DNA from: Candidatus Cloacimonadota bacterium
Lineage (GTDB): Bacteria > Cloacimonadota > Cloacimonadia > Cloacimonadales > TCS61
Length of the DNA stretch: 47,249 nt
NCBI GenBank assembly: GCA_021735645.1
Contig: JAIPGP010000018.1
Span: 1-47,249 of the forward strand
Direction: 5' to 3'
The position numbers and the translations under genes were made by a program. This document shows, piece after piece, positions 27,572-36,538 of this stretch (position 1 is the stretch's first letter; every line of letters begins with the position of its first letter). The notes below the pieces were generated by a model. That model worked only from the letters and a program-made list of their open reading frames with translations, had not been told where the DNA came from and searched no databases.

Positions 27572-27976
27572 CTACGAGCTTAGTTTGCGCAAAGCTGCTA
27601 TTAATGCTATTTGAGGTAATTCTTTCAATACGTTTTTAGGCAGGTCATTAATGTCCAGATTATTGATCTCATCACGCAGCTTGATCTGGCGTAATGCCTC
27701 AGCTATTTTAGACACGTCCAGTTTCCGCGGGCAGCGCACTGTGCAGGTATTGCAGGTGGCACATATCCATAAAGTGTCACATTCCAGCACATCTTCCTGT
27801 CCCAGCATCACTTTCCGCATCAATTGAGCAGGTGTGATGTCCATCTCTTCCACAAAAGGGCAGCCACCGGAGCAGGTGCCGCATTGATCACACATCGCGG
27901 TATTTTCTCCGGACAATTCTTCCACTTTTTTCTGGAATGCCAGGGTCTTTTCATTTAGTACTATTTTCTTTGTCAT
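27572..27976 (-). CDS. hdrC: Heterodisulfide reductase subunit C-like 4Fe-4S protein
   Basis: The 134-residue protein has two four-Cys motifs, CDQCGTCSGGCP and CATCNTCTVRCP, each followed by Pro, as in HdrC and related electron-transfer subunits. It would relay electrons from HdrA to HdrB. It starts 11 bases after the hdrA stop with a GAGGTG site and ends 22 bases before hdrB. It is soluble and lacks the membrane subunit of the HdrDE type. Confidence 0.88.
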   Translation of the reverse strand: MTKKIVLNEKTLAFQKKVEELSGENTAMCDQCGTCSGGCPFVEEMDITPAQLMRKVMLGQEDVLECDTLWICATCNTCTVRCPRKLDVSKIAEALRQIKLRDEINNLDINDLPKNVLKELPQIALIAALRKLSS

Positions 27977-27987
27977 CTATTCACCTC

Positions 27988-30360
27988 TTATAATTCCTGT
28001 CTTTGCTCTTCTGTGATTGGTTCTGCCTGTTTCAATTTTGCCGAAAGATCATTGATCATTGCCGTAAATTTCTGCAGATCACCTGCCGAAAATTCACTGA
28101 AGAATATCCGCTCATCTGCTATGCCGGCTTCTGCCAGTCTGGCTCTTGCTGCCAGCATAGTCTGCTCAGTAACATCTCTGCTCCAGGGATAAAGCGAACT
28201 GGCGACCGGGCAATCACCCAGAATCACCAGATCTGCTCCCTGTTTAAAGGAGTGCAGTATCAGATTTGCTGATATCCGGGCAGAACTGGGAACTCGCATT
28301 ATCCGGGTATCAATATCATATTTCATTTTACGGATGCCCAGCGCATCTGCCAGTCTATAGGTGCAGGTATTATCCGCAAAGATCAGTATTCGCGTTTCTC
28401 CGGGCTTTTTACCTGCCAGTATGCCATTGATACTGGCATACATCTGGCTATTTGAGCTGTTATGAAAATCTATCGCTTCCAGCGGACACACAGGCAGACA
28501 GGCTCCACAGCCCACGCAAAGCGCTTCCACTACCTCTGCCTTGCCTCCCTTCATTAATATAGCATCTTTGGGACAGGCAGCTACACATTTACCGCAGCCA
28601 TCACAAATCTCTGTCTCTACAAAGGCAAGCTGAGGATCTACATCAAATTCTTTCTGTGCCAGGGTTACCATTACTCTCGCCGCCGCTGCACTTGCCTGGG
28701 CTACTGTATCAGGAATGTCTTTGGGCCCCTGAGCCACGCCACAGATAAATACTCCTTCTATATTTGTGTCCACCGGCTTGTATTTAGGATGTGCTTCCTG
28801 CAAAAATCCATCAGAACTCTTGGTGAGTTTCAGGAAATTGACTATCTTTTCAGTTGAATCATTTGGTTTTAAGCCATTTGAAAGCACTACCAGATCAAAT
28901 TCACTTTCTATTATCTGCCGTGACAGCGTGTCTTCTGCTTTCAACAGCACTTTTTCACTATCCGGCACACCATGCAGTTCTGCCACTTTGCCCCGGATGA
29001 ATTTGATCCCCAGTTGCTGGGCTCGCTTATAATATTCTTCAAAGCCCTTGCCATAGGCTCTGATATCAGTATAGAAAACATAAATGTCTTTTTCCGGTTT
29101 TGCCTGCTTAAGCAGTGATGCCAGCTTCACGGCATACATGCAGCAGACCCGCGAGCAGTATTCTCTGCCGGTCTGCTCATCACGTGAGCCCACGCACTGG
29201 ATAAAGGCTACTTTATCGCCCACTGGTCGTGGTGGCGGCTTCTCAGTGATGTGATCCACTATCCGCTCCATCTCCAGTCCGGTTACCACATTCTTCAATT
29301 TATCATAGCCAAACATGGGCTTCTCAGAAGGATGAATGGTGTCATAACCCGTTGCTACTATAATATTATCAACTGTAAACTGCACTTTCTCCGGTTTCTG
29401 ACTAAAATCTATCACCTGCTGCGGACAGATAGTCTCACACTTATTGCAGGAACCGTCCTTAAAGTGCAGACACACGCTGTCATCAATCAGATAACGGAAT
29501 GGTATTGCCAATGCTGCCGGGATATATATTGCCTTACGCTGCATGATTCCCTGCTCCCACATATTAGGAGCACTCACAGGGCATTCCTGCACGCACTGTT
29601 CGCAGATCAGGCACTGATCCATATCTATCTCCGGCTTAATGTAGCGGGGTTTCTTTTCTACCGTAATTTCAAAATGCAGTCTGTGTCCCACTGTGCTCAC
29701 GATCTCAGAATTGGTCATTAGATTGATATTAGGATGATCCTGTGCTGCTGCCATCTTGGGTGAAATAATGCAGGCAGAGCAATCTTCCGTGGGAAAGGTC
29801 TTCGTGAGTATTGCCATCTTGCCGCCGATAGTCGGCTCTTTTTCCACCAGATACACTTCATTGCCGGTATCTGCCAGATCAAGCGAAGCCTGGATTCCGG
29901 CTATTCCGCCGCCTATCACCAGCACGCGTTTGCCCATCTTGATCTTTTTCTTCTCCAGACTGTAATTTTCACGCACTTTGTTCACGCCAGCCAGAACCAG
30001 GTCTTTTGCCTTCTCAGTTGCTGCCTCAGGCTGGTCTTTATAGGGCCAGGAACAATGCTCACGCAGGTTCACCAGTTCAAGTACGAATTGATTCAAACCT
30101 GCTTTCTCCATGGTCGCCCTGAACGTCTTCTCATGGAAATGCGGTGAACAGGAAGCTATCACTATCCTGTTCAAACCCTTGTCTTTTGCTTCTTCAATGA
30201 TCAATTTCTGCCCGGCTCCTGAACACATATTTGAATGTATCTGAACCACAGAAATATCATCTTTGCCTTCCACAAAATTCTGAACTTCCGGTAAATCGAT
30301 GGTCTTGGAAATATTCCCGCCACACTGGCAAAGAAAAACTCCTATCTTCTTTTCAGCCAT
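27988..30360 (-). CDS. hdrA: Heterodisulfide reductase subunit A-like flavoprotein with degenerate MvhD-like C-terminal domain
   Basis: HdrA is the flavin protein where bifurcation occurs in HdrABC complexes. The 790-residue product has the N-terminal CQCGGNI region, a thioredoxin-reductase-like FAD fold with VLVIGGGIAGIQASL (about 145-160), and DCSACIISPKM. It also has inserted ferredoxin motifs (CLICEQCVQECP, CNKCETICP) and a C-terminal two-cluster ferredoxin (CDGCGKCVAACP, CVGCGACLPVCP). The last ~130 residues resemble MvhD, the [2Fe-2S] subunit that links hydrogenase to HdrA. Most cluster cysteines are missing (NTCTYRLAD, RVPSSARI, GDCPVASS). It leads a five-gene reverse-strand operon with a GAGGG site upstream. 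Confidence 0.9.
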   Translation of the reverse strand: MAEKKIGVFLCQCGGNISKTIDLPEVQNFVEGKDDISVVQIHSNMCSGAGQKLIIEEAKDKGLNRIVIASCSPHFHEKTFRATMEKAGLNQFVLELVNLREHCSWPYKDQPEAATEKAKDLVLAGVNKVRENYSLEKKKIKMGKRVLVIGGGIAGIQASLDLADTGNEVYLVEKEPTIGGKMAILTKTFPTEDCSACIISPKMAAAQDHPNINLMTNSEIVSTVGHRLHFEITVEKKPRYIKPEIDMDQCLICEQCVQECPVSAPNMWEQGIMQRKAIYIPAALAIPFRYLIDDSVCLHFKDGSCNKCETICPQQVIDFSQKPEKVQFTVDNIIVATGYDTIHPSEKPMFGYDKLKNVVTGLEMERIVDHITEKPPPRPVGDKVAFIQCVGSRDEQTGREYCSRVCCMYAVKLASLLKQAKPEKDIYVFYTDIRAYGKGFEEYYKRAQQLGIKFIRGKVAELHGVPDSEKVLLKAEDTLSRQIIESEFDLVVLSNGLKPNDSTEKIVNFLKLTKSSDGFLQEAHPKYKPVDTNIEGVFICGVAQGPKDIPDTVAQASAAAARVMVTLAQKEFDVDPQLAFVETEICDGCGKCVAACPKDAILMKGGKAEVVEALCVGCGACLPVCPLEAIDFHNSSNSQMYASINGILAGKKPGETRILIFADNTCTYRLADALGIRKMKYDIDTRIMRVPSSARISANLILHSFKQGADLVILGDCPVASSLYPWSRDVTEQTMLAARARLAEAGIADERIFFSEFSAGDLQKFTAMINDLSAKLKQAEPITEEQRQEL

Positions 30361-31304
30361 TTTGCCCTCATATTTTATCTTTATTGGTTAATTCCATAAT
30401 TCTTGACCGTTTGCAGGTACACTTCTGCTGACTTATTTGACCTCCCCACCCGCTTGATAGACGCTCTCCTATCTCCTCAGGATGTGAATTAGACAAATAA
30501 CTAAATTCCAAGGCTACCCCCTTACGATCTAAAAACCCTATCTCTCTGTTGCTCAATTTTTTAATATTTTTAAAAAGTATAATCACGCTTATCATGTCAA
30601 GCATAAATCTCTATCGCTCTTTTACAATTTTACTCTCGTTTCTCAATGCTAAAAGCTCCTATTGAGCCTTTCGTATTTAGAGTAACTTGATTCATTACTG
30701 ACATATATATTATGTTGATTAGGATTGCTTTTCTTATATGTTTAGCTTAATTGTTCCTATGGAACTGCAATAACCAATGAAGTACTTACCTCTGTAGCCT
30801 GCAGATTAGATTTAGGGATTATATAATTAAATTAACTAGGGCAAGAGGTTGAAACATATCCATTCACAAATAACTAATACAATCATACTAATTACTATTA
30901 ATTTAAGTCACGTAACTGCAAATCATTCTTTTATTTTTACTCTAATCTCCAATAACCTGCTCCCAATTACCTCATACTCGCAAAATTTTACATTTTTTAC
31001 TTCAATTTAGCACGACTGTAACCTCCCTGTGACTTCCCTGTGGGTTTTTAGATAATAAATATCACTTATGCAAATGATTTAAAACACCAGTTATATTGTA
31101 TTTCTACTTACTGATAATTCGCCTGCACCCAAAAATATGACGTTAATCCTTCAAACACTGCACTCCTACAACCATTCTCCTCTTCCACTCCTCCAGTCTT
31201 TTTTCCCTCTTTCACTACGCTCCTATTGTTCATAGATTTTTTTACTTGCCAGAGCAAAGCATGATTTTGAGTGTGTATTTAAGAAAAGCTGGAAAGGAAT
31301 AATG
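30361..31304. other. Long AT-rich intergenic region upstream of two divergent operons
   Basis: About 940 bases lie between hdrA and the LPP20-like gene. A 78-codon reverse frame at 30368-30604 has no recognisable domain, and I do not call it. I see a small CTCAAT/ATTGAG hairpin near 30637-30665 and TCATGTCAAGC near 30593, the latter matching part of the insertion-sequence end at 116-126. No tRNA, CRISPR or clear promoter was found, although promoters for both operons should lie here. It may include decayed sequence. Confidence 0.45.
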
Positions 31305-32831
31305 ATGAAAAAAGCGGGAATGATATTACTGGTGATACTTATAGTTATGCAGTTATTTGCCGGGAGCGGATTTGATAAATACCGGAAAGAAATAGAGAAG
31401 CGAAAAGATTTATTTTATGGTTATGGAACAGCTGATACCCCTGAGGAAGCGGAAGATTCTGCCCGTCTGGAACTGGCAAAATCTATCAGTGTCTGGTATC
31501 TTACGGAACGTGGTATGCAGAATAAGATTAGCTACAGTAAGCGCGATAAATATGAGCAGATGGTGCTGGTGTGGCTTGGTAGTATGGAAGCCGATCTTCA
31601 GAGCATGAAAGAAGCCGATTCAAAATATGAGGAAGTTTGTACAATCAGTCGAGAGACGATTAAAGAGAATTATCAGTTAAAAGAAGCAGAAATTAAGGGT
31701 ATGATCCGCCGTGGTGAAGATGCTTTGGAGCTTAATAAACTGGGGATTTATTTCCGCAATTTCTATATGACACTGGTGGAAATAGACCTGCTGGCAGGTA
31801 AGGAGATAATAATTGAGGATAAAGTCTGGTCAGCGGATGATTTGATTGCAGCAATCAACAAAGTCGCTGAGAGCTTTGCCATCAAAGTAGTAGGGAACAG
31901 TTTTGAGAATGGCAACAGGCGGTTAATACTGCAATTGCTTTATGGCAGACGTCCGGTGAATGATCTGCGGTTAAGCATTATTGTGGGTGAGAAAAACCGG
32001 GCATTTTCATCGACAGACCGCTATATGCAGGTAGATTTATTTGGCTACGAATATTCTGAGCTGGATAATATTACATTCAGCATAGATGTCCAGGACAAGT
32101 TAACTCATATTTGGGGATATGAGGTGGAAAAATTAAGTTTAATAACCGGAATGGATGGTTATGAAGCCTATAGAACAATTCCTTTGAAACCGGTGGAATT
32201 TGCTGAAACAAGCTGGCAGAATGTGCGGATTCCGCTGGAACCAGGCGAAGAATTGCTGGAAGCCAGACTGAGGAATCTGCTGGAAAGCAATGAAACAGGC
32301 ATAATAGTAGACTCCGAGATATTTTCTGATGATCAGGTAAAAAAGGAATATCAGAATTTGCAGGAGATACTGAAACTGCGAAACAATGTCTTTGATGCCA
32401 GTATTAAGCGGATAAAACTGGCTGAGGGCAGTATCTGGCGGGGATTTAATGTGCAGGTGCAATATGCCGGCGGTTTAGTGGCAATGACTAATCTGGTTGT
32501 GAAAACAGATAACGAAGCTAATATCTGCGGAGTCTGGCTGGGAATGAAGCCTTTGGATTTCCGGCTTATAAGCCGTCAAGATAGTGATGATGGACAAAAT
32601 AGGCTGATGGCTGCTGTGGAAGATATTGAACGACAATATAGTGCTGCTGTTTGCGGCAAAGGGAATGAGATCGAGGGTTTTCCTGCCTGTCCTCCGGAAG
32701 GCTGGTACTGGAGTGAAATGGAAGACGTCAATGTGGAAGTAATGGAAAATGCCGTGATCTATAATTACAGATTGACTGTTGCAGGAGAGAATGAAAGCTG
32801 GGAATTTGAACTGAAAGGGATAAAGGATTAA
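31305..32831 (+). CDS. Secreted protein with LPP20-like N-terminal domain, function unknown
   Basis: The 508-residue protein has an N-terminal hydrophobic signal (about 1-20) without a lipobox Cys. It then has FYGYGTADTPEEAEDSARLEL (split here as FYGYGTADTPEE and AEDSARLEL), matching the start of LPP20-type domains that follow the pattern GxGxAxxxxEAxxxAxxxL. The remainder is alternating helix and beta sequence with no recognised domain. It should reside in the periplasm or be exposed at the outer membrane. The gene is followed after five bases by mutL, so the two may share transcription despite unrelated roles. The ATG at 31305 is preferred over 31302 for spacing from AAAGGA. It is a distant relative of the 37914-38954 lipoprotein. 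Confidence 0.7.
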   Translation: MKKAGMILLVILIVMQLFAGSGFDKYRKEIEKRKDLFYGYGTADTPEEAEDSARLELAKSISVWYLTERGMQNKISYSKRDKYEQMVLVWLGSMEADLQSMKEADSKYEEVCTISRETIKENYQLKEAEIKGMIRRGEDALELNKLGIYFRNFYMTLVEIDLLAGKEIIIEDKVWSADDLIAAINKVAESFAIKVVGNSFENGNRRLILQLLYGRRPVNDLRLSIIVGEKNRAFSSTDRYMQVDLFGYEYSELDNITFSIDVQDKLTHIWGYEVEKLSLITGMDGYEAYRTIPLKPVEFAETSWQNVRIPLEPGEELLEARLRNLLESNETGIIVDSEIFSDDQVKKEYQNLQEILKLRNNVFDASIKRIKLAEGSIWRGFNVQVQYAGGLVAMTNLVVKTDNEANICGVWLGMKPLDFRLISRQDSDDGQNRLMAAVEDIERQYSAAVCGKGNEIEGFPACPPEGWYWSEMEDVNVEVMENAVIYNYRLTVAGENESWEFELKGIKD

Positions 32832-32836
32832 GGAAT

Positions 32837-34687
32837 ATGTCACGTATAAAGATTTTATCAGAAGAGGTGAGTAACCGGATAGCTGCGGGTGAAGTGATAG
32901 AGCGTCCGGCATCAGCAGTGAAAGAGCTGGTGGAAAACTCACTGGATGCGGGTGCAAATGAGATAACCGTAGTGATCGAGAATGGTGGTAAGAAGCTGAT
33001 ACGGGTGATAGATAATGGGACAGGTATGAGCGAAGATGATGCTCTTACGGCATTCGAAAGGCATGCCACCAGCAAGATTCGCACGGTAAGTGATATATTT
33101 AATGTCTCCACTATGGGATTCAGGGGTGAGGCATTACCCAGCATGGCATCAGTTTGCCAGATGACTTTGATCACCCGGGAAAAAGATAGCGAACTGGCTA
33201 CCCAGGTGGAATTTAAAAGCGGCAGGCTGACGAATATTAGCAAAGTATCTGCTAATCCCGGGACTTCTATAGAAATAAAGAACCTGTTTTCCAATGTGCC
33301 GGCGAGAAAGAAATTCCTCAAGAGCGATCCGGTGGAATATAATCATATTCTTAAATACCTGCATTACCAGTCTATTGTACATTTTAAGACCGGATTCATA
33401 TTGATCGTTAACTGCAAAGAAAAACTGAATTATCCGGCTGCTGAATCTCAGGATGAGCGGATAAAACTGGTGCTGGGCAAGAAGTTTTTCAGCAGTAATA
33501 GAATGAGTCTGGACGAAAGCCGGGGCGGTATGAGGTTATATGGCTATATAAGTGGATTAGAGGAACCCGAAGCGATCTATGACCAGCATTATATCTTCGT
33601 GAATGGCAGATATATCAGAGACAAGATAATCTCACACAGCATCAGAAGCGCTTATGAACCGTTTATTAAAAAGTTTCGCATGTATCAGCAGGGAAAACTG
33701 CCGCCCTATATACTTTTTCTGGAAATTGACCCGGGCTCTGTGGATTATAATGTTCATCCTGCTAAACTGGAGATTCGTTTTCGAGACCCCGGAGCTGTGC
33801 ATCAGTTCATAAAAAATGTGCTCAGCAATATGCTGCTGGCTTATGAAGAATCAAAATACGATGAGATCAAACGGCGGCTGCAGGTGACAGCATCACAGGA
33901 AAAAGGCTTGGGTGACTTTGAAAGCAGGATATATAATAAACGGGTAGATAAGCGCCGTTATCAGGATGTGCGTAAGGATTTGCAGGATGTATATCAGCCG
34001 GACTTATTTAAAGGAAAAAGAGAGAGTGATGAAGAATTGCTGCATCAGGTAGAGGATGAGAGCATCTTTCGTAACCGGCGTGATATGCTGCCCCAGGAGG
34101 AAGAGATCGTTAATCCCTGGCAGCTGCATCAAAGCTATATATTCGTGGCAACGGAGGATGGTGCTCTGGTGATTGATCAGCATGCTGCTCATGAACGCGT
34201 GGTATATGAAAAACTGATCCAGCGCCTGCACGGTGCCGAAGCTCGTAGTCAAAAGCTGCTTTTTCCCATTGTTGTGGAATTACCTCCTTTTATGCAACTC
34301 ACTGTCCCGCAATTGATTGAAGCTAATATTGCGGAGTTTGAGAAGGTGGGATTTGTGATAAAAACCTTTAGTAATAATTCTATTGTGATAGATGAGATAC
34401 CTGCGGAGCTGGATAACTGGGATGGCGGCGAGATATTTCTGGAGATTATGCGCAATCTGGAAGATGAGTTAAATGAAACCGAAGATTTTCGGGATGGGAT
34501 GGCAAAATCGGTAGCCTGTAAATCAGCGATTAAAGCAGGACGTAAAATGAGCCGCAAAGAAATGCTGGCTTTGATCAATGATCTTTTTGCCTGTGAAGTG
34601 CCGTTTTTTTGTCCGCATGGCAGACCTGTGATCATTAAGCTCTCCTTAACCGAATTTGAAAAGAGATTTAAGCGAATAGAAACCTGA
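32837..34687 (+). CDS. mutL: DNA mismatch repair protein MutL (endonuclease type)
   Basis: The 616-residue protein has the GHKL ATPase domain: catalytic Glu in KELVENSLDAGA, DNGTGM, and TMGFRGEAL. A linker (about 330-420) leads to a C-terminal dimerisation/endonuclease domain. The metal-binding endonuclease motif DQHAAHERVVYE is present, as are ACKSAIKAG and CPHGRP, the accompanying zinc/metal motifs of nicking MutL proteins. It should therefore nick the daughter strand itself, as in MutH-lacking bacteria. mutS is not in the window. The stop overlaps the miaA start by one base. Confidence 0.96.
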   Translation: MSRIKILSEEVSNRIAAGEVIERPASAVKELVENSLDAGANEITVVIENGGKKLIRVIDNGTGMSEDDALTAFERHATSKIRTVSDIFNVSTMGFRGEALPSMASVCQMTLITREKDSELATQVEFKSGRLTNISKVSANPGTSIEIKNLFSNVPARKKFLKSDPVEYNHILKYLHYQSIVHFKTGFILIVNCKEKLNYPAAESQDERIKLVLGKKFFSSNRMSLDESRGGMRLYGYISGLEEPEAIYDQHYIFVNGRYIRDKIISHSIRSAYEPFIKKFRMYQQGKLPPYILFLEIDPGSVDYNVHPAKLEIRFRDPGAVHQFIKNVLSNMLLAYEESKYDEIKRRLQVTASQEKGLGDFESRIYNKRVDKRRYQDVRKDLQDVYQPDLFKGKRESDEELLHQVEDESIFRNRRDMLPQEEEIVNPWQLHQSYIFVATEDGALVIDQHAAHERVVYEKLIQRLHGAEARSQKLLFPIVVELPPFMQLTVPQLIEANIAEFEKVGFVIKTFSNNSIVIDEIPAELDNWDGGEIFLEIMRNLEDELNETEDFRDGMAKSVACKSAIKAGRKMSRKEMLALINDLFACEVPFFCPHGRPVIIKLSLTEFEKRFKRIET

Positions 34688-35643
34688 TGGCTGACAACAG
34701 GATAATCATTATTCAAGGGGCTACCGGTACCGGTAAAAGTGCTCTGGCTGAGAAACTGGCAGTAGAGTTTAATGGTGAGATTATTTCCGCTGACTCACGC
34801 CAGGTGTACCGCTATCTTGATATAGGCACTGCCAAACCGGATGCAGCCAGTCGTGCCCAGGTGAATTACCATTTGATTGATATCATTAATCCGGATGAAA
34901 GATATAATGCCGGCAGGTTTTGTGAAGATGCTCAAGCAATCGTGCAGGATATTTTTAACCGCGGGAAAGTCCCCTTTATTGTGGGAGGTACCGGCTTTTA
35001 TATTGCTGCCTTTCTCAAAGGTCTGGCAGATATTCCGGCAATCAGTAAAGAGGCAAAAGCTAAGGTTGCAACAATGCTGAAGGACTGGGATGCAGATAAA
35101 ATATACCGTTATCTTTGCCAAGTGGATAAGCAGGCAGCTGCTAAGATAGAACAAAATGATCTGCATCGGATGCAGCGTGCTTTAGAGGTTTTTGAGAGCA
35201 GCGGCAAGCCTATATCGTGGTGGTGGAGCAAGCCGGAGCAAAAAAATACTTTTACAGCAAAAAATATATTATTAATGCGTAACAGAGAGATATTGTATAA
35301 ACGTATTAATGACAGAATGGACAGGATGCTGGAAAAAGGATTGATCAGTGAAATTAGGCAGCTTTTTGCAAAAGGCTATGGTGAAGGCGATCCGGGAATG
35401 ATAACGGTTGGTTATCGGGAATTTTATCCCTGGCTGAGAAATGAAATAACACTCGATGAATCAGTGAATCTTGCCAAACAGCACTCCCGGAATTATGCCA
35501 AAAGACAGCTGACCTGGTATCGGAAACAATATTTTGATTTGACATTCACAATAGAATACCTTAACTTATCTACATTAAAAGAAGAAATTGCCGCGTTTTT
35601 AGGCGAAGGAGATGAGGTTGGTAGCAATCGTAAATGGGATTAG
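34687..35643 (+). CDS. miaA: tRNA dimethylallyltransferase
   Basis: MiaA transfers a dimethylallyl group to A37 of tRNAs reading UNN codons. The 318-residue protein has P-loop GATGTGKSALA (about 10-20), SADSRQVYRYLDIGTAKP (about 37-54), the DxxxPxxxYNAGRF-like stretch and VGGTGFY. All are diagnostic. The start overlaps the mutL stop (TGATG). The mutL-miaA pairing is widespread in bacteria. The C-terminus overlaps the next gene by 32 bases in a different frame. Confidence 0.96.
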   Translation: MADNRIIIIQGATGTGKSALAEKLAVEFNGEIISADSRQVYRYLDIGTAKPDAASRAQVNYHLIDIINPDERYNAGRFCEDAQAIVQDIFNRGKVPFIVGGTGFYIAAFLKGLADIPAISKEAKAKVATMLKDWDADKIYRYLCQVDKQAAAKIEQNDLHRMQRALEVFESSGKPISWWWSKPEQKNTFTAKNILLMRNREILYKRINDRMDRMLEKGLISEIRQLFAKGYGEGDPGMITVGYREFYPWLRNEITLDESVNLAKQHSRNYAKRQLTWYRKQYFDLTFTIEYLNLSTLKEEIAAFLGEGDEVGSNRKWD

Positions 35644-36451
35644 GATTACTAAAGATCAGTTGCGCAAAGAAAAGGACTTTATTACTATGAAAGATGTAAA
35701 TCTTGATCAGGATGGACTTTATCAGCAGGCTCTAAAAAATTTGATTGATGCAGCAATTATTTTGCAGCAATCCCGGGATTCAGATGTTTGTGTTCAGGAA
35801 TGCGAGATTGATGAAGCATTAGTGGACTTTCTGGCTTATTTCATCGATGAGGAAAATTATAAATCCAAGTTGCAGGAAGTGGAGATCACCGAAGATGAAT
35901 TGCGGGAAAGATTGGAAAGGCATGTGCGGGTTGGCAAGTTCCTGGCGGGAAAATTTGAATGCAAAGATAACGCCTGCGAAGAACGACTATATCGCTTCTT
36001 TGAGGAAAACCGTGAATTATTCACTACCGATGATAAGGTTAGACTGAGTCATATTTTAATTCCCGGCAATTGCGATGATTCAAAAGAATGTGCCCAGAGA
36101 ATTCGGGAAAAACTGCATACTCCGGAGGATTTTGTACATTTGGCTGTTTCGGTTTCCAAATGCCCCAGTTGTCTGCAGAATGGTGATCTGGGCTATTTAC
36201 TGCCAGGAGAATTGATCCCGGAGCTGGATAGAGTTGCCTTCAGCATGAAACCAGGCGAGATCAGTGATGTTTTGCAGACTTCTTTTGGGTACCATATTTT
36301 AATGGTGACAGATTTTGTCCCGGCACGACGACTGGAATTTGACGAAGTTCGTGAGTTTTTGAGCGGTTATCATCAGAATGTAATGCTGGAACTGAACGTG
36401 GAAAAATATCTGGCAGAACTGCGTAAAAAAGCAGATATAAAATTATTGTAA
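35612..36451 (+). CDS. Parvulin-type peptidyl-prolyl isomerase without signal peptide
   Basis: The 279-residue protein has a SurA/PpiC-like N-terminal helical region (about 1-115). A parvulin domain follows (about 135-235) with VRLSHILIP, NGDLGYLLPGELIPELDRVAFSM (split here as NGDLGYLL and ELDRVAFSM) and GYHILMV. Most relatives are exported, but no signal peptide or lipobox is visible, so this copy appears cytoplasmic. The parvulin domain has extra cysteines (NCDDSKEC, KCPSCLQ) that could bind metal or be redox-active. The ATG at 35612 abuts GGAG too closely. A TTG at 35618, six bases after GGAG, is a plausible true start. It overlaps miaA by about 30 bases and ends the operon. Confidence 0.82.
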   Translation: MRLVAIVNGIRITKDQLRKEKDFITMKDVNLDQDGLYQQALKNLIDAAIILQQSRDSDVCVQECEIDEALVDFLAYFIDEENYKSKLQEVEITEDELRERLERHVRVGKFLAGKFECKDNACEERLYRFFEENRELFTTDDKVRLSHILIPGNCDDSKECAQRIREKLHTPEDFVHLAVSVSKCPSCLQNGDLGYLLPGELIPELDRVAFSMKPGEISDVLQTSFGYHILMVTDFVPARRLEFDEVREFLSGYHQNVMLELNVEKYLAELRKKADIKLL

Positions 36452-36470
36452 AATCTTATATAATTAATTT

Positions 36471-36510
36471 CCCCCTTTTTTCTTTACAAATGAAAGAGGG
36501 GGATTTTTTT
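36471..36510 (+). terminator. Terminator after the mutL-miaA-ppiC operon
   Basis: A CCCCC...TTCTTT arm pairs with AAAGA-GGGGG across a seven-base loop with a bulged T-run, followed by seven T residues. It lies 20 bases after the parvulin stop and 29 bases before the pdxJ start. Confidence 0.75.
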
Positions 36511-36538
36511 ATGCAAATATCTTGAGGAGAATTTTATT

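Noticed and set aside
30593-30603. TCATGTCAAGC match to the insertion-sequence end
   Set aside because: An 11-base match alone could be chance, and no transposase remnant or paired end was seen, so it is not called a mobile element.
30368-30604. 78-codon reverse frame upstream of hdrA
   Set aside because: No domain, no good ribosome-binding site, and it lies in a region without other coding signal. It could be a remnant, but I cannot support it.
32728-33321. 197-codon reverse frame over the mutL start
   Set aside because: The MutL ATPase motifs are on the other strand. The Ser/Leu/Ile-rich translation is non-specific.
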